From the NCBI RefSeq assembly GCF_000717175.1, contig NZ_JNYD01000007.1, positions 124,001 through 188,000 on the forward strand: 64,000 bases of DNA, in the 5' to 3' direction. Shown here in pieces: positions 51,436-60,907 of this stretch (its first letter is position 1; every line of letters begins with the position of its first letter). The DNA comes from Pseudonocardia autotrophica. GTDB lineage: Bacteria > Actinomycetota > Actinomycetes > Mycobacteriales > Pseudonocardiaceae. Made by a program: the position numbers and the translations under genes. The notes under the pieces were generated by a model. It was given only the letters and a program-made list of their open reading frames with translations. It was not told the origin of the DNA and ran no database searches.

Positions 51436-52008
51436 ATGAGCGCGACCGACCGGGAGCGGTGGGACGCCCGGCACGCGGCGGTCGGGGCCGGCACGCCGAT
51501 GCCGCCGGACGGGCTGCGGGGCCGGCTCGGGCTGCTGCCGGGCGGGTCCGGGCCGGCGGACCGGAGCGGGTTGTCGGCGGGTGGGCGGGCGCTCGACGTC
51601 GCCTGCGGCCGCGGCGCGGTCGCGGTGTGGCTGGCGCACCAGGGCTTCGCGGTCGACGCGGTCGACGTCTCGGGGGCCGGACTCGCGTCGGCCCGGGCGC
51701 TGGCCGCGGCCGAGGGGGTACGGCGCGTGCGGTTCCTCGAGGCCGACCTCGACGCCGGGCTGCCCGTCGCCGGGCCCTACGACCTCGTGGTCTGCCAGCG
51801 CTACCGCGACCCCGCTCTGTACCCGGCGCTCGCCGCCGCGCTCGCGCCCGGCGGCCTGCTCGTGCTGACCGTCCTGTCCGAGGTCGGTGACGAGGGCGGT
51901 CGCTTCCGGGCGGTCCCGGGGGAGCTGGTGCGGGCGTTCCCGCAGCTCGAGACGGTGGACCACCGGGAGGGCGACGGCGAGGCGACCCTGCTGGCCCGCC
52001 GAACCTGA
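51436..52008 (+). CDS. Class I SAM-dependent methyltransferase
   Basis: A 190-residue Rossmann methyltransferase: motif I ALDVACGRGAVAVWLA, acidic residue after beta-2 (VDAVDVSGAG), and LEADLDAGLPVAGPYDLVVC. This is the Tam/tellurite-resistance-like small group; the substrate is unknown. ATG 51436 starts at MSATDRERWDARHA, typical for the group. It is convergent with the YibE/F gene (5 bp apart). Confidence 0.85.
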   Translation: MSATDRERWDARHAAVGAGTPMPPDGLRGRLGLLPGGSGPADRSGLSAGGRALDVACGRGAVAVWLAHQGFAVDAVDVSGAGLASARALAAAEGVRRVRFLEADLDAGLPVAGPYDLVVCQRYRDPALYPALAAALAPGGLLVLTVLSEVGDEGGRFRAVPGELVRAFPQLETVDHREGDGEATLLARRT

Positions 52009-52013
52009 GGCGG

Positions 52014-53429
52014 TCAGCGGGAGCGGCGGGTGCGTCTGCCGAGCGGGCGGCCGGGTTCCTCCCGGCTGGCGACCAGCGCGGCCAGCCCCGTCGTGATCGG
52101 CACGGAGGCGACGAGCCCGATGCTGCCGACGAGGGTCCGGACGATCTCGGTCGCGACGTCCTGCGAGGTCAGCACGTCGCCCGGGCCGCGCCCGGCCACC
52201 GTGAACAGCAGCATCAGCGGCAGCGACGCGCCCGCGTAGGCGAGCACGAGGGTGTTCACCGCGGACGACACGTGGTCCCGCCCGATCCGCATCCCGGCCC
52301 CGAACAGCGCGCGGGCGCCCAGGGCCGGGTTCGCCGCGCGCAGCTCCCAGACGGCGCTGGTCTGGGTGACCGTGACGTCGTCGAGCACCCCGAGCGCACC
52401 GATCACGATCCCGGCGAGCAGCAGACCCCGGGCGTCGACCGGCGCGCCGAGGGTGGCGATGAGGCTGGCCGTGGTGTCGTCGAGGCCGGTGAGCCGGGCG
52501 AGCGCCGAGAACATCGTGCTGAGCAGGGCGATCAGGCCGAGCGACGCCAGGGTGCCGAGCACGGCTGCGGAGGTCCGGGCCGACAGGCCGTGGGTGAGGT
52601 AGAGGACCACGAACATGATCAGGCAGGCGCCGACCACCGCGACCCACACCGGGCTGGCCCCGCCGAGGATCGCCGGCAGCACGAACAGCACCAGCACGAC
52701 CAGGCTCATCCCGAGCGCCACCAGCGCGGCGAGCCCGCGCCATCGGCCCAGCAGCAGCACCGCCAGCGCGAACGCGACGGCCAGGGCGATCAGCGGGCCC
52801 GAGCGCTGGAAGTCGACGACCTGGTAGGAGCCCGGGTCCGTCGCGTCGCCGCCCGAGTACGCCACCCGGACCTGGTCGCCGACCGCGAATCGCGGCGTGG
52901 ACGGCTCGACCGGCACGACCTGCACCAGGTCGCGGCCCGGCAGCGGACCGCCGTCCATCCGTAGGGTCAGGCCCGCGCAGCCGCCGTCGCCCGAGCCGGG
53001 GGAGCAGTCACTGGCCTGGGCGGCGACCACCTCGGCGTCGAACACCTCGCCGGCCGGCTGGGTGCTGTGCGGCAACGGGCCGCTGGGCCAGAGCAGCACC
53101 AGTCCTACGAGGGTGGCGAGGGCGCAGGGCACCAGCAGCCCGACGAGCAGCAGCCGGACGCGGCGGCCCGCGGGCGTGGCGGGTCCGTGACCGTGCCCGT
53201 GGCCGTGTCCCCGGTCGTGGTCGAGGCCGAGGTCCGGGCCGTGGGCCCGGTCGGGCGGGGCGGGCTCGGCCGTCACCGGCGCGAGGGGGGTGGTGCGCTC
53301 CGCGTCCGTCTCCGGCGGGACCGGAGCCCGGACCGAGGCCCGGACCGAGGCCCGGACCGAGGCCCGGACCGGGGTCTGCACCCGGGCACGGTGCCGCCCG
53401 CTGTCGGACGACGGGTCGCGCGGGGCCAC
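52014..53429 (-). CDS. YibE/F-family membrane protein with repetitive His-rich N-terminus
   Basis: A 471-residue protein. The first 90 residues are cytosolic and low complexity: VRASVRASVRASVRAP (12-bp DNA repeats) and a His/Gly run HDRGHGHGHGHG that could bind metal. Then a membrane helix (about 88-112), an external small beta domain (about 118-195) and seven or so helices of the YibE/F family (LLLAGIVIGALGVLDDVTVTQ is conserved). YibE/F proteins are of unknown function. GTG 53429 has GAGGAT ending 6 nt upstream, a leaderless form. It is downstream of gntP on the same strand, 58 bp apart. Confidence 0.82.
   Translation of the reverse strand: MAPRDPSSDSGRHRARVQTPVRASVRASVRASVRAPVPPETDAERTTPLAPVTAEPAPPDRAHGPDLGLDHDRGHGHGHGHGPATPAGRRVRLLLVGLLVPCALATLVGLVLLWPSGPLPHSTQPAGEVFDAEVVAAQASDCSPGSGDGGCAGLTLRMDGGPLPGRDLVQVVPVEPSTPRFAVGDQVRVAYSGGDATDPGSYQVVDFQRSGPLIALAVAFALAVLLLGRWRGLAALVALGMSLVVLVLFVLPAILGGASPVWVAVVGACLIMFVVLYLTHGLSARTSAAVLGTLASLGLIALLSTMFSALARLTGLDDTTASLIATLGAPVDARGLLLAGIVIGALGVLDDVTVTQTSAVWELRAANPALGARALFGAGMRIGRDHVSSAVNTLVLAYAGASLPLMLLFTVAGRGPGDVLTSQDVATEIVRTLVGSIGLVASVPITTGLAALVASREEPGRPLGRRTRRSR
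53326..53370 (-). repeat. 12-bp coding tandem repeat in the YibE/F gene
   Basis: Copies of GAGGCCCGGACC (plus strand) at 53335, 53347 and 53359, preceded by a partial copy; they encode the V-R-A-S repeat. Confidence 0.85.
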
Positions 53430-53487
53430 CCCGGCATCCTCACCCGTCGCGATGTCGGGCCGGCAACCGCCCTCGGCACCCGGCGCG

Positions 53488-54993
53488 CTACACGAACACC
53501 GACACCAGCAGTACGAGCAGCAGGCCGACGACCGAGATGACGGTCTCCATGACCGACCAGCTCTTGATCGTCTGCCCCACCGTGAGCCCGAAGTACTCCT
53601 TGACCAGCCAGAAGCCGGCGTCGTTGACGTGCGAGAAGAACAGCGACCCGGCGCCGATGGCCAGGGCCAGGAGGGCCACGGTCGCCGGCGGCAGCCCGGC
53701 GGCGAGCGGCGCGACGATCCCGGCCGCGGTGATCGTCGCGACCGTCGCCGAGCCCGTCGCCACCCGGATCGCGACCGCGACGAGCCACCCGAGGATCAGC
53801 GGGGACAGGTTGGCCGCGCCGGCCCACTGCCCGATCAGGGTGCCGAGGCCCGCATCGACCAGTGTCTGCTTGAACCCGCCGCCCGCGCCGACGATGAGCA
53901 GGATGCCGGCGATCGCGGGCAGTGCGCCGCCCACCGAGGCGGTGAGCCCCCGCCGGTCCATCCCGGAGGGCAGCCCGAGCGCGAGCATGGCGACGACCAC
54001 GCCGACGAGCAGGGCGACGATCGGCTCGCCGAGCACCTCGAGGACACCCCGGACCGCGTTGTCCTCGGGCAGCGCGATCTCGGCGATCGCCCGGACCAGC
54101 ATGAGGACGACGGGGGTCAGCACGACGGCGACCGCCGCGCCGACGCTCACCCGGCGGCCCGTCCGTTCGCCGGTGCGCGTCCCCGTCCCGCTGCTCCCGG
54201 CCGAACCGTCGGCACCGTCGGCCCGGTCGAATCTGTCGGCCGGGGCGTCGCGGTCGGCGGGCGGGTCGGGCCGGCCCTCGACGCCGGACCCGCCCTCGAC
54301 CGCCGCGCTCGCCGGGGGCGGCGGCAGCGGCACCCAGCGCGATGCGACGCGCCCGAACAGCGGGCCCGCGACGACCACCGTGGGGATGGCCACGAGCAGA
54401 CCGAACAGCAGGGTCAGGCCCAGGTCCGCGCCGAGGGCGTCGATCGCGACCAGCGGGCCGGGGTGCGGCGGGACGAGCCCGTGCAGGACCGACAGACCGG
54501 CCAGGGCCGGGATGCCGACGGTGATGACCGACAGCCGGGTGCGCGCGGCGACCAGCACCACGACCGGCACCAGCAGCACCACGCCGACCTCGAAGAACAG
54601 CGGGATGCCGATCAGGGCCGCCACGCCGGCGAGTGCCCACGGCATCCCCTTGGGGCCGACCCGGCTCGTCACGGCCTCGACGACCCGGTCGGCACCGCCG
54701 GAGTCCCGCAGCAGGCCTCCGATCATGGCGCCGAGCGCGATGAGCACGCCCACGCCGCCGACCGTCGAGCCGACGCCGTCGGTGAAGCTGTCCACGGTCT
54801 TCCCCGGACCGAGCCCTCCGACGACCCCGAGCACCGCGGTGCCCGCGATCAGCGCCAGGAACGGGTGGACGTGCAGCCACGTGATCAGCAGGACGATCAC
54901 CGCGATCCCGAGCAGGGCGGCGATCACGAGCTGCGTCGCCCCCGCGGCCGGCGCGGTCTCCTGGGCCTTCGCGAGCACCAGTGACGTGGTCAT
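53488..54993 (-). CDS. gntP: GntP-family gluconate permease
   Basis: A 501-residue transporter with about 12 helices of the GntP family: LHVHPFLALIAGTAVLG, GLVPPHPGPLVAIDALGAD (the conserved PPHP), GGALPAIAGILLIVGAGGGF and SLFFSHVNDAGFWLVKEYFG. A long polar loop of about 60 residues (PADRDAPADRFDRADGADG) lies between the two halves. It imports gluconate or a related sugar acid. It overlaps gntK by ATGA, and the kinase is upstream in the operon. Confidence 0.93.
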   Translation of the reverse strand: MTTSLVLAKAQETAPAAGATQLVIAALLGIAVIVLLITWLHVHPFLALIAGTAVLGVVGGLGPGKTVDSFTDGVGSTVGGVGVLIALGAMIGGLLRDSGGADRVVEAVTSRVGPKGMPWALAGVAALIGIPLFFEVGVVLLVPVVVLVAARTRLSVITVGIPALAGLSVLHGLVPPHPGPLVAIDALGADLGLTLLFGLLVAIPTVVVAGPLFGRVASRWVPLPPPPASAAVEGGSGVEGRPDPPADRDAPADRFDRADGADGSAGSSGTGTRTGERTGRRVSVGAAVAVVLTPVVLMLVRAIAEIALPEDNAVRGVLEVLGEPIVALLVGVVVAMLALGLPSGMDRRGLTASVGGALPAIAGILLIVGAGGGFKQTLVDAGLGTLIGQWAGAANLSPLILGWLVAVAIRVATGSATVATITAAGIVAPLAAGLPPATVALLALAIGAGSLFFSHVNDAGFWLVKEYFGLTVGQTIKSWSVMETVISVVGLLLVLLVSVFV

Positions 54994-55514
54994 GCGACAC
55001 CTCCGGTCGGGGCGAGCTCGGCGAGGACCCGGTCGACGACGGCGCCGGGATCGCCCTCGCCGCTCACCGTGCGGCCCGGCTCACCGGGCTCCAGGGGCTC
55101 GAGCGTGTCCAGCTGGCTCTGCAGCAGCGAGGCGGGCATGTAGTGGCCGCGGCGGGTGGCCAGCCGGGAGGCCAGGGCGTCGGGCGACGCCTGCAGGTGC
55201 ACGAACCGGACGGAGGGGTGCCCCTCGACGAGCACGTCCCGGTACTTCCGGCGCAACGCCGAGCAGGTGACGACGGCGCTGCGGCCGGCGGCCTCCTGCT
55301 CGCCGATCCAGCCGGCGACGCGGCGCAGCCACGGCCACCGGTCGTCGTCCGTCAGCGGGTGACCGGCGGCCATCTTGCGCCGGTTCTCCTCGGGGTGCAG
55401 GTCGTCGCCCTCGGCGAAGACCCAGCCCGTCCGCCGCACGAGCTCCTCGGCGACGGTCGACTTGCCGACCCCCGACACCCCCATCACCACGAGCGTCGTC
55501 GTCTTCGCCTTCAT
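54990..55514 (-). CDS. gntK: Gluconokinase
   Basis: A 174-residue P-loop kinase: Walker A GVSGVGKST, FAEGDDLHPEENRRKMAAG, TCSALRRKYRD and FVHLQASPD, all typical of GntK. It phosphorylates gluconate to 6-phosphogluconate for the pentose phosphate pathway. ATG 55514 is chosen because family homology begins at MKAKTTTLVVMGVSG, with CAGGCT 6 nt upstream at leaderless distance. Forms an operon with gntP. No GntR-type regulator is next to it. Confidence 0.93.
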   Translation of the reverse strand: MKAKTTTLVVMGVSGVGKSTVAEELVRRTGWVFAEGDDLHPEENRRKMAAGHPLTDDDRWPWLRRVAGWIGEQEAAGRSAVVTCSALRRKYRDVLVEGHPSVRFVHLQASPDALASRLATRRGHYMPASLLQSQLDTLEPLEPGEPGRTVSGEGDPGAVVDRVLAELAPTGGVA

Positions 55515-55575
55515 GGGGGCAGCCTGGCCGACGGCGGCCGATCCCGCCGGATGGGCGAGGACGGTTGCGGGCGAC

Positions 55576-55591
55576 TCGAACATGTGTTCGA
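55576..55591 (+). promoter_or_regulatory. Perfect LexA (SOS) box before the radical SAM gene
   Basis: TCGAACATGTGTTCGA, a perfect palindrome matching TCGAAC-N4-GTTCGA at all 12 positions, 8 nt before ATG 55600. Confidence 0.85.
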
Positions 55592-55599
55592 CTGGGTGG

Positions 55600-56649
55600 A
55601 TGCGGTGGAGCGGACAGCAGGTGCTGACGGACGGTGTGGGGGAGGCGGCGGCCCTGCCCGGGCTGCGGGGCCTGCTGCGGTCGGTGCGCACACCGGAGTT
55701 CGCGGGCACGGTGTTCCACGAGGTGGAGGCGAAGTCCGCGCTGAACCGGGTGCCGGGGAGCTCGCCGATGCCCTTCGGCTGGACCGTGAACCCGTACCGG
55801 GGTTGCTCGCACGCGTGCGTCTACTGCTTCGCGCGCAACACCCACACCTACCTCGACCTCGACGCGGGGGCGGACTTCGACTCGCAGATCGTGGTGAAGG
55901 TGAACGTCGGTCGGGTGCTGGCGCGCGAGCTCGCCCGCCCGAGCTGGGCCCGCGAACCGGTGGCCATGGGCACCAACACCGACCCCTACCAACGCGCGGA
56001 GGGCCGGTACCGGCTGATGCCGGAGATCATCCGGGCGCTCACACGCTCGGGCACCCCGTTCTCGATCCTGACCAAGGGCACCGTGCTCGGCCGCGACCTG
56101 CCCGACCTCGCCGCCGCGGCGCGGGAGGTGCCGGTCGGGCTCGGGGTGTCGCTCGCGCTCGCCGACCGCGCGCTGCAGGGCCGGCTCGAGCCCGGCACAC
56201 CCTCGCCGCCGGCCCGGCTCGACCTGGTCAAGCGGATCGCCGACGCCGGCCTGGACTGCGGCGTGATGGTCGCGCCGGTGCTCCCGTTGCTCACCGACTC
56301 CGCCGAGGCGCTCGACGCGCTGCTGGAGCGGGTCCGGGCCGCCGGCGCGTCCGGGGTCAGCGTGCTCGCCCTGCACCTGCGCCCGGGCACGCGGGAGTGG
56401 TTCATGGACTGGCTCGCGCGGGAGTACCCGGCGCTCGTGCCGGCCTACGAGCGGCTGTACCGGGGCGGGGCCTACGTCGACCCGGAGTACCGCCGGGCGC
56501 TGGCCGAGCGGGTCCGCCCGCTGCTGCGCCGGCACGGGCTGGACCGCAGCGCAGGGGTGCAGCGCACCGGCGGGGACGGCTTCCCGCACGGCGCACCGCC
56601 CGCCGAACGGTTGGCGGCCCCGGTCGTCGAGCAGCTCACCCTGCTCTGA
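55600..56649 (+). CDS. Radical SAM protein, Rv2578c family
   Basis: A 349-residue radical SAM enzyme with cluster cysteines C69, C73 and C76 (GCSHACVYC) and text close to M. tuberculosis Rv2578c ([62 protein letters not shown]). It belongs to the SplB-related group, but a role in photoproduct repair is not established. ATG 55600 is chosen from that alignment (MRWSGQQV). A perfect LexA box lies 8 nt upstream, so DNA damage should induce it. It is divergent from gntK. Confidence 0.88.
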   Translation: MRWSGQQVLTDGVGEAAALPGLRGLLRSVRTPEFAGTVFHEVEAKSALNRVPGSSPMPFGWTVNPYRGCSHACVYCFARNTHTYLDLDAGADFDSQIVVKVNVGRVLARELARPSWAREPVAMGTNTDPYQRAEGRYRLMPEIIRALTRSGTPFSILTKGTVLGRDLPDLAAAAREVPVGLGVSLALADRALQGRLEPGTPSPPARLDLVKRIADAGLDCGVMVAPVLPLLTDSAEALDALLERVRAAGASGVSVLALHLRPGTREWFMDWLAREYPALVPAYERLYRGGAYVDPEYRRALAERVRPLLRRHGLDRSAGVQRTGGDGFPHGAPPAERLAAPVVEQLTLL

Positions 56650-56783
56650 TCGCCTCGTCGGTCGGGCCGTCGCCGCACGCTCCCCGCGCCGGTCGCGAGT
56701 CCGCCGGGCCCGCGGTGACCGCCGCGCCGCGGACTGCGACCGCCGGAGGGAAACCTGCTGGCCGGACCCCGGAGGGGGCCGGA

Positions 56784-56789
56784 TAACCT
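56784..56789 (+). promoter_or_regulatory. Leaderless -10 element for aspS
   Basis: TAACCT ends 8 nt before GTG 56798 (ATG 56801 follows directly). Confidence 0.5.
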
Positions 56790-56797
56790 CGACGACC

Positions 56798-58633
56798 GTG
56801 ATGCGAACCCACCCCGTCGGCACCCTGCGTGCCGAGCACGCCGGCCAGACCGTGACCCTCGCCGGATGGGTGGCCCGTCGCCGCGATCACGGCGGCGTGA
56901 TCTTCGTCGACCTGCGGGACAGCTCGGGCACCGCCCAGATCGTGTTCCGCGAGGGCGAGATGGCCGAGCGCGCGCACCGCCTGCGCTCCGAGTTCTGCCT
57001 GCAGGTGACCGGCGAGGTCGTCGCGCGGCCGGCGGGCAACGAGAACCCCGAGCTGCCGACCGGCGCCATCGAGGTCACGGTCACCGACCTCGTCGTGCTC
57101 TCCGAGTCCGCGCCGCTGCCCTTCCCGATCGACGAGCACACCGGCGTCGGGGAGGAGGTCCGGCTCCGGTACCGCTACCTCGACCTGCGCCGCCCGGAGC
57201 CCGCCGCGGCGATCAAGCTGCGCAGCGCCGTGAACAAGGCCGCGCGCACCGTGCTCGAGGGGCACGACTTCGTCGAGATCGAGACGCCGACGCTGACCCG
57301 CTCCACGCCCGAGGGCGCCCGGGACTTCCTCGTGCCGGCCCGGCTCAAGCCCGGCTCCTGGTACGCGCTGCCGCAGAGCCCGCAGCTGTTCAAGCAGCTG
57401 CTCATGGTCGCCGGCATGGAGCGCTACTACCAGATCGCGCGCTGCTACCGGGACGAGGACTTCCGCGCCGACCGGCAGCCGGAGTTCACCCAGCTCGACA
57501 TCGAGATGAGCTTCGTCGAGCAGGACGACGTGATCGCCCTGTCCGAGGAGGTCCTCGCGGCGCTGTGGGCGCTGGTCGGGTACGAGGTCCCGCGCCCGAT
57601 CCGGCGGATCAGCTACGCCGAGGCCATGTCCCGCTACGGCTCGGACAAGCCGGACCTGCGCTTCGACATCGAGCTCACCGAGCTGACCGAGTACTTCGCG
57701 TCCACGAGCTTCCGGGTCTTCCAGAACCCGTACGTCGGTGCGGTCGTGATGCCCGGCGGCGCCTCGCAGCCGCGCAAGCAGCTCGACGCCTGGCAGGAGT
57801 GGGCCAAGCAGCGCGGCGCCCGCGGCCTCGCGTACGTCCTGGTCGACGAGGACGGCACCGTGTCCGAGAAGGGCCCGGTGACCAAGAACCTGTCGGAGGA
57901 GGAGCGCGCGGGGCTGCCCGCCGCCGTCGGGGCGAACCCCGGCGACTGCATCTTCTTCGCCGCCGGCCGCCCCAACGAGGCCCGGGCCCTGCTCGGCGCC
58001 GCGCGCGGCGAGATCGCCCGGCGGATCGGGGCCATCGACGAGAACGCCTGGTCCTTCGTCTGGGTCGTGGACTTCCCGCTGTTCGAGGCGGCCGACGAGA
58101 CGGACGACGTCGCCGTCGGGCACGGCAAGTGGACGGCGCTGCACCACGCCTTCACCTCGCCGACCCCGGACTGGATCGACAAGTTCGAGTCCGACCCGGG
58201 CAACGCGCTGGCCTACGCCTACGACATCGTCTGCAACGGCAACGAGATCGGCGGCGGGTCCATCCGTATCCATCGGGCGGACGTCCAGAAGCGGGTCTTC
58301 GAGATCATGGGCCTGTCCGAGGAGGAGGCGCAGGAGAAGTTCGGCTTCCTGCTCGACGCCTTCGCCTACGGCCCGCCCCCGCACGGCGGCATCGCGTTCG
58401 GCTGGGACCGGATCACCGCGCTGCTCGCCGGCGAGGACTCGATCCGCGAGGTCATCGCCTTCCCGAAGACCGGCGGCGGCTACGACCCGCTCACCGCGGC
58501 GCCCGCCCCGATCACCCCGGAGCAGCGCAAGGAGGCCGGGGTCGACGCCGTCCCGCCGAAGCCGGCGGCGCAGGCGGACCAGAAGGTGGACGCGAGGGCC
58601 GCCGCGAAGGACGCGGAGGGCGGCGGGGCCTGA
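56798..58633 (+). CDS. aspS: Aspartate--tRNA(Asp/Asn) ligase
   Basis: A 611-residue bacterial-type AspRS: OB-fold anticodon domain ([20 protein letters not shown]), motif 2 [20 protein letters not shown], the bacterial GAD insertion, and motif 3 [17 protein letters not shown]. Actinobacteria that lack AsnRS use a non-discriminating form with GatCAB; whether that holds here cannot be seen in the window. The C-terminal 40 residues are Ala/Lys-rich ([19 protein letters not shown]). DUF389 follows 13 bp after the stop. Confidence 0.96.
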   Translation: MMRTHPVGTLRAEHAGQTVTLAGWVARRRDHGGVIFVDLRDSSGTAQIVFREGEMAERAHRLRSEFCLQVTGEVVARPAGNENPELPTGAIEVTVTDLVVLSESAPLPFPIDEHTGVGEEVRLRYRYLDLRRPEPAAAIKLRSAVNKAARTVLEGHDFVEIETPTLTRSTPEGARDFLVPARLKPGSWYALPQSPQLFKQLLMVAGMERYYQIARCYRDEDFRADRQPEFTQLDIEMSFVEQDDVIALSEEVLAALWALVGYEVPRPIRRISYAEAMSRYGSDKPDLRFDIELTELTEYFASTSFRVFQNPYVGAVVMPGGASQPRKQLDAWQEWAKQRGARGLAYVLVDEDGTVSEKGPVTKNLSEEERAGLPAAVGANPGDCIFFAAGRPNEARALLGAARGEIARRIGAIDENAWSFVWVVDFPLFEAADETDDVAVGHGKWTALHHAFTSPTPDWIDKFESDPGNALAYAYDIVCNGNEIGGGSIRIHRADVQKRVFEIMGLSEEEAQEKFGFLLDAFAYGPPPHGGIAFGWDRITALLAGEDSIREVIAFPKTGGGYDPLTAAPAPITPEQRKEAGVDAVPPKPAAQADQKVDARAAAKDAEGGGA

Positions 58634-58646
58634 CCCGGGTCCGATC

Positions 58647-59588
58647 GTGCTGCACCTGCGTGTGATCAGCCCGCCGGACCGCACGGACGCGGTCCGGGCG
58701 GTGCTGGCGGAGGAGCCGGGTGTCGCCCATCTGATCGGGCTGCCGGGCGCCGCCGTGCGCCCGGCGGGCGACGTGCTCGAGGCGGACGTCGCCCGCGAGT
58801 GCGCCGACGCCCTGCTCGGCCGGCTCCGCGACCTCGGGCTGGACCACGACGGCGCGGTGACCCTCGAGGTCCTCGACACCGTCCTGTCCGACGCCGCGGA
58901 CGAGGCGGAGGAGGCCGCGCCCGGCGAGGGTTCCGACGCCGTCGTCTGGGACGAGCTGATCGCCCGGACCGGCGAGGAGTCCCGGCTGAGCTTCTCCTTC
59001 CAGGCCTTCCTCACCATCGCCTGCCTGCTCGCCGCGATCGGCGCGATCACGGACTCGCCGGTGCTCGTCGTCGGGGCGATGGTGCTGGGGCCGGAGTTCG
59101 GTCCGCTCGCCGCCGTGGCGGTGGGGGTGGTGCTGCGCCGCCGAGACCTCCTGCGGCGCGGCGGCCTCGCCCTGCTCGTCGGCTTCCCGCTCGGCATGGC
59201 CATCACCGCGCTGGCGACGCTGTTGTTCGACGCCACCGGGCTGCTGTCGAGCAGCACGCTCGACCACCTCGACCAGGTCGAGTTCATCTACGAGGTCGGC
59301 CCCTTCTCCCTGATCGTCGCCGTGCTGGCGGGCCTCGCCGGGATCCTCGCGCTCACGTCGGCCAAGGCGGCGAGCCTGGTCGGCGTGTTCATCTCGGTCA
59401 CCACCGTGCCCGCGGCCGCGTTCGCCTCCGTGGCGGCGGTCGAGGGCCGGTGGCGGGAGGCGGGGCTGTCGGCGCTGCAGCTGGCGGTGAACCTGGTCGG
59501 GATCGTGGTCGCGGCCGCCCTCGCGCTGCTGGTGGCCCGACGCTCCCGGCGGCGCAGGGACGCCGGCCGGGCGCTCTCGTCGGGGTAG
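58647..59588 (+). CDS. DUF389-family membrane protein
   Basis: A 313-residue protein with a soluble N-terminal half (about 1-105, ferredoxin-like with LEVLDTVLSDAADEA) and six hydrophobic helices (SFQAFLTIACLLAAIGAITD, VLVVGAMVLGPEFGPLAA, FSLIVAVLAGLAGILALTSA). This is the DUF389/TIGR00341 layout; function unknown. It starts 13 bp after aspS with no separate promoter seen, so it is probably co-transcribed. Confidence 0.85.
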   Translation: MLHLRVISPPDRTDAVRAVLAEEPGVAHLIGLPGAAVRPAGDVLEADVARECADALLGRLRDLGLDHDGAVTLEVLDTVLSDAADEAEEAAPGEGSDAVVWDELIARTGEESRLSFSFQAFLTIACLLAAIGAITDSPVLVVGAMVLGPEFGPLAAVAVGVVLRRRDLLRRGGLALLVGFPLGMAITALATLLFDATGLLSSSTLDHLDQVEFIYEVGPFSLIVAVLAGLAGILALTSAKAASLVGVFISVTTVPAAAFASVAAVEGRWREAGLSALQLAVNLVGIVVAAALALLVARRSRRRRDAGRALSSG

Positions 59589-59591
59589 GGT
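59586..59591 (+). promoter_or_regulatory. Leaderless -10 element for the APH-fold gene
   Basis: TAGGGT overlaps the DUF389 stop and ends 8 nt before ATG 59600. Confidence 0.5.
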
Positions 59592-59599
59592 CGACGTTG

Positions 59600-60805
59600 A
59601 TGTCACGCGACCTGGCCGGCTTCCCCAGGCCCGTGCTCACCGCGTTGGCCGCGGCGGAACGCCTGCTCACCCGGCGGGCCGGGGCCACCGTGGTCCTCGC
59701 GGACCCGGAGGACCTCGGTGGCAGCGAACGGTCGGTGGTGGCGCGTGCCCGGGTGGCGCGCAACCCGTTCTCCCTGCCGCGCACCCTCGTGGTGAAGCAG
59801 TACGTGGGCGAGCCCGACGCGAACCGGCCGGATCCCTTCCACTTCGAGGTCGCGAGCTGCCAGCTGTTCACCGCGCTCCCGGCCGACGCCCGGCCCAGCC
59901 CGGTGCTCATCGCGCACGACCCCGCGGCCCGGCTGCTGGTGCTCGAGGACCTGGGCCGCAGCTCCACGCTGGCCGACATGCTGTTCGCGCCGGATCCCGT
60001 TGCGGCGCAGCGGTGCCTGCTGAGCTGGGCGCGGGCGCTCGGCCGGATGCAGGCCGCCACCGCGGGCCGGGAGAACGACTTCGGCGCGCTGCTGCGCCGG
60101 CTGGGGGAGAAGGCCCGTCGCGACCCGGTGGCGGACGAGGCGCGCGCCGCCTTCGCGGGAGTGCCCGAGCTGGTCGCCGAGGTGCTGGGCGTGACGGTCA
60201 GCGCGGCGGCCGAGACGGAGGCCCGGGAGACCGCGCGGCTGCTGGGCGGCACCCGCTACCGGGCGTTCAGCCCGTCGGACACCTGCCCGGACAACAACCT
60301 CGTGACCAGCCGTGGGGTGCGGTTCGTCGACTTCGAGTGGGGCTGCTTCCGCGACGTCGCGCTCGACGCCGCCTACTTCCGCGTCCCGTTCCCGGCGTGC
60401 GAGTCGAGCTTCGCGCTCCCCGACGGCATGGCCGACGCCATGCTCGAGGCCTGGCGCAACGAGATCGCCACGGTGTGGCCGGACCTCGACGACCCTGCGC
60501 TCCTGCGGGCCCGCCTGCTCGACGCCCAGCTGCTGTGGGTCTGGCTGTGCACGTGGTGGCTGCTGCCGCGCGCGGTGGCCGGCGAGTCGCGCATCGGGAT
60601 CGACCCCGGCCGGTCGCCGCGGATCAGCGCCGCGCTGGCCGACTACTGGCGGCGGCTCGCGGGGGCGGCGGCGGACGGTGGGCGGCCGGCCACCGTCGAG
60701 CTGGCCGATCGGATGGCCGGCGCCCTGCAGCAGCGGTTCGACGACCCGGCGGACAACGGCACGGGCCGGCTGCCGGTCTACCCCGCCTTCCGCAGCCTGG
60801 TCTGA
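59600..60805 (+). CDS. Aminoglycoside-phosphotransferase-fold protein
   Basis: A 401-residue protein with an APH/choline-kinase-like layout: N-lobe LVVKQYVGEPD (the ATP-binding lysine), hinge LLVLEDLGRSSTLADMLF, catalytic loop FSPSDTCPDNNLV with the Asp but not the usual His, and metal site RFVDFEWGCF. A small-molecule kinase is likely; the substrate is unknown and the loop change makes activity uncertain. ATG 59600 is chosen for TAGGGT 8 nt before it. It ends before a weak hairpin at 60809-60824. Confidence 0.72.
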   Translation: MSRDLAGFPRPVLTALAAAERLLTRRAGATVVLADPEDLGGSERSVVARARVARNPFSLPRTLVVKQYVGEPDANRPDPFHFEVASCQLFTALPADARPSPVLIAHDPAARLLVLEDLGRSSTLADMLFAPDPVAAQRCLLSWARALGRMQAATAGRENDFGALLRRLGEKARRDPVADEARAAFAGVPELVAEVLGVTVSAAAETEARETARLLGGTRYRAFSPSDTCPDNNLVTSRGVRFVDFEWGCFRDVALDAAYFRVPFPACESSFALPDGMADAMLEAWRNEIATVWPDLDDPALLRARLLDAQLLWVWLCTWWLLPRAVAGESRIGIDPGRSPRISAALADYWRRLAGAAADGGRPATVELADRMAGALQQRFDDPADNGTGRLPVYPAFRSLV

Positions 60806-60808
60806 GGG

Positions 60809-60824
60809 CTCCCGGGCGCGGGAG
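60809..60824 (+). terminator. Weak hairpin after the APH-fold gene
   Basis: 6-bp stem CTCCCG / CGGGAG, loop GGCG. Confidence 0.35.
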
Positions 60825-60895
60825 TTCGCCCGGGAGTTCGCGGAGCCGTCGGCGACGCGTCACCACGCGCACACCCCGGCGGAGCCTCGCGACCC

Positions 60896-60901
60896 GATCA
60901 T
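60896..60901 (+). promoter_or_regulatory. Leaderless -10-like element for the SGNH gene
   Basis: GATCAT ends 6 nt before GTG 60908. Confidence 0.35.
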
Positions 60902-60907
60902 GCGCTC

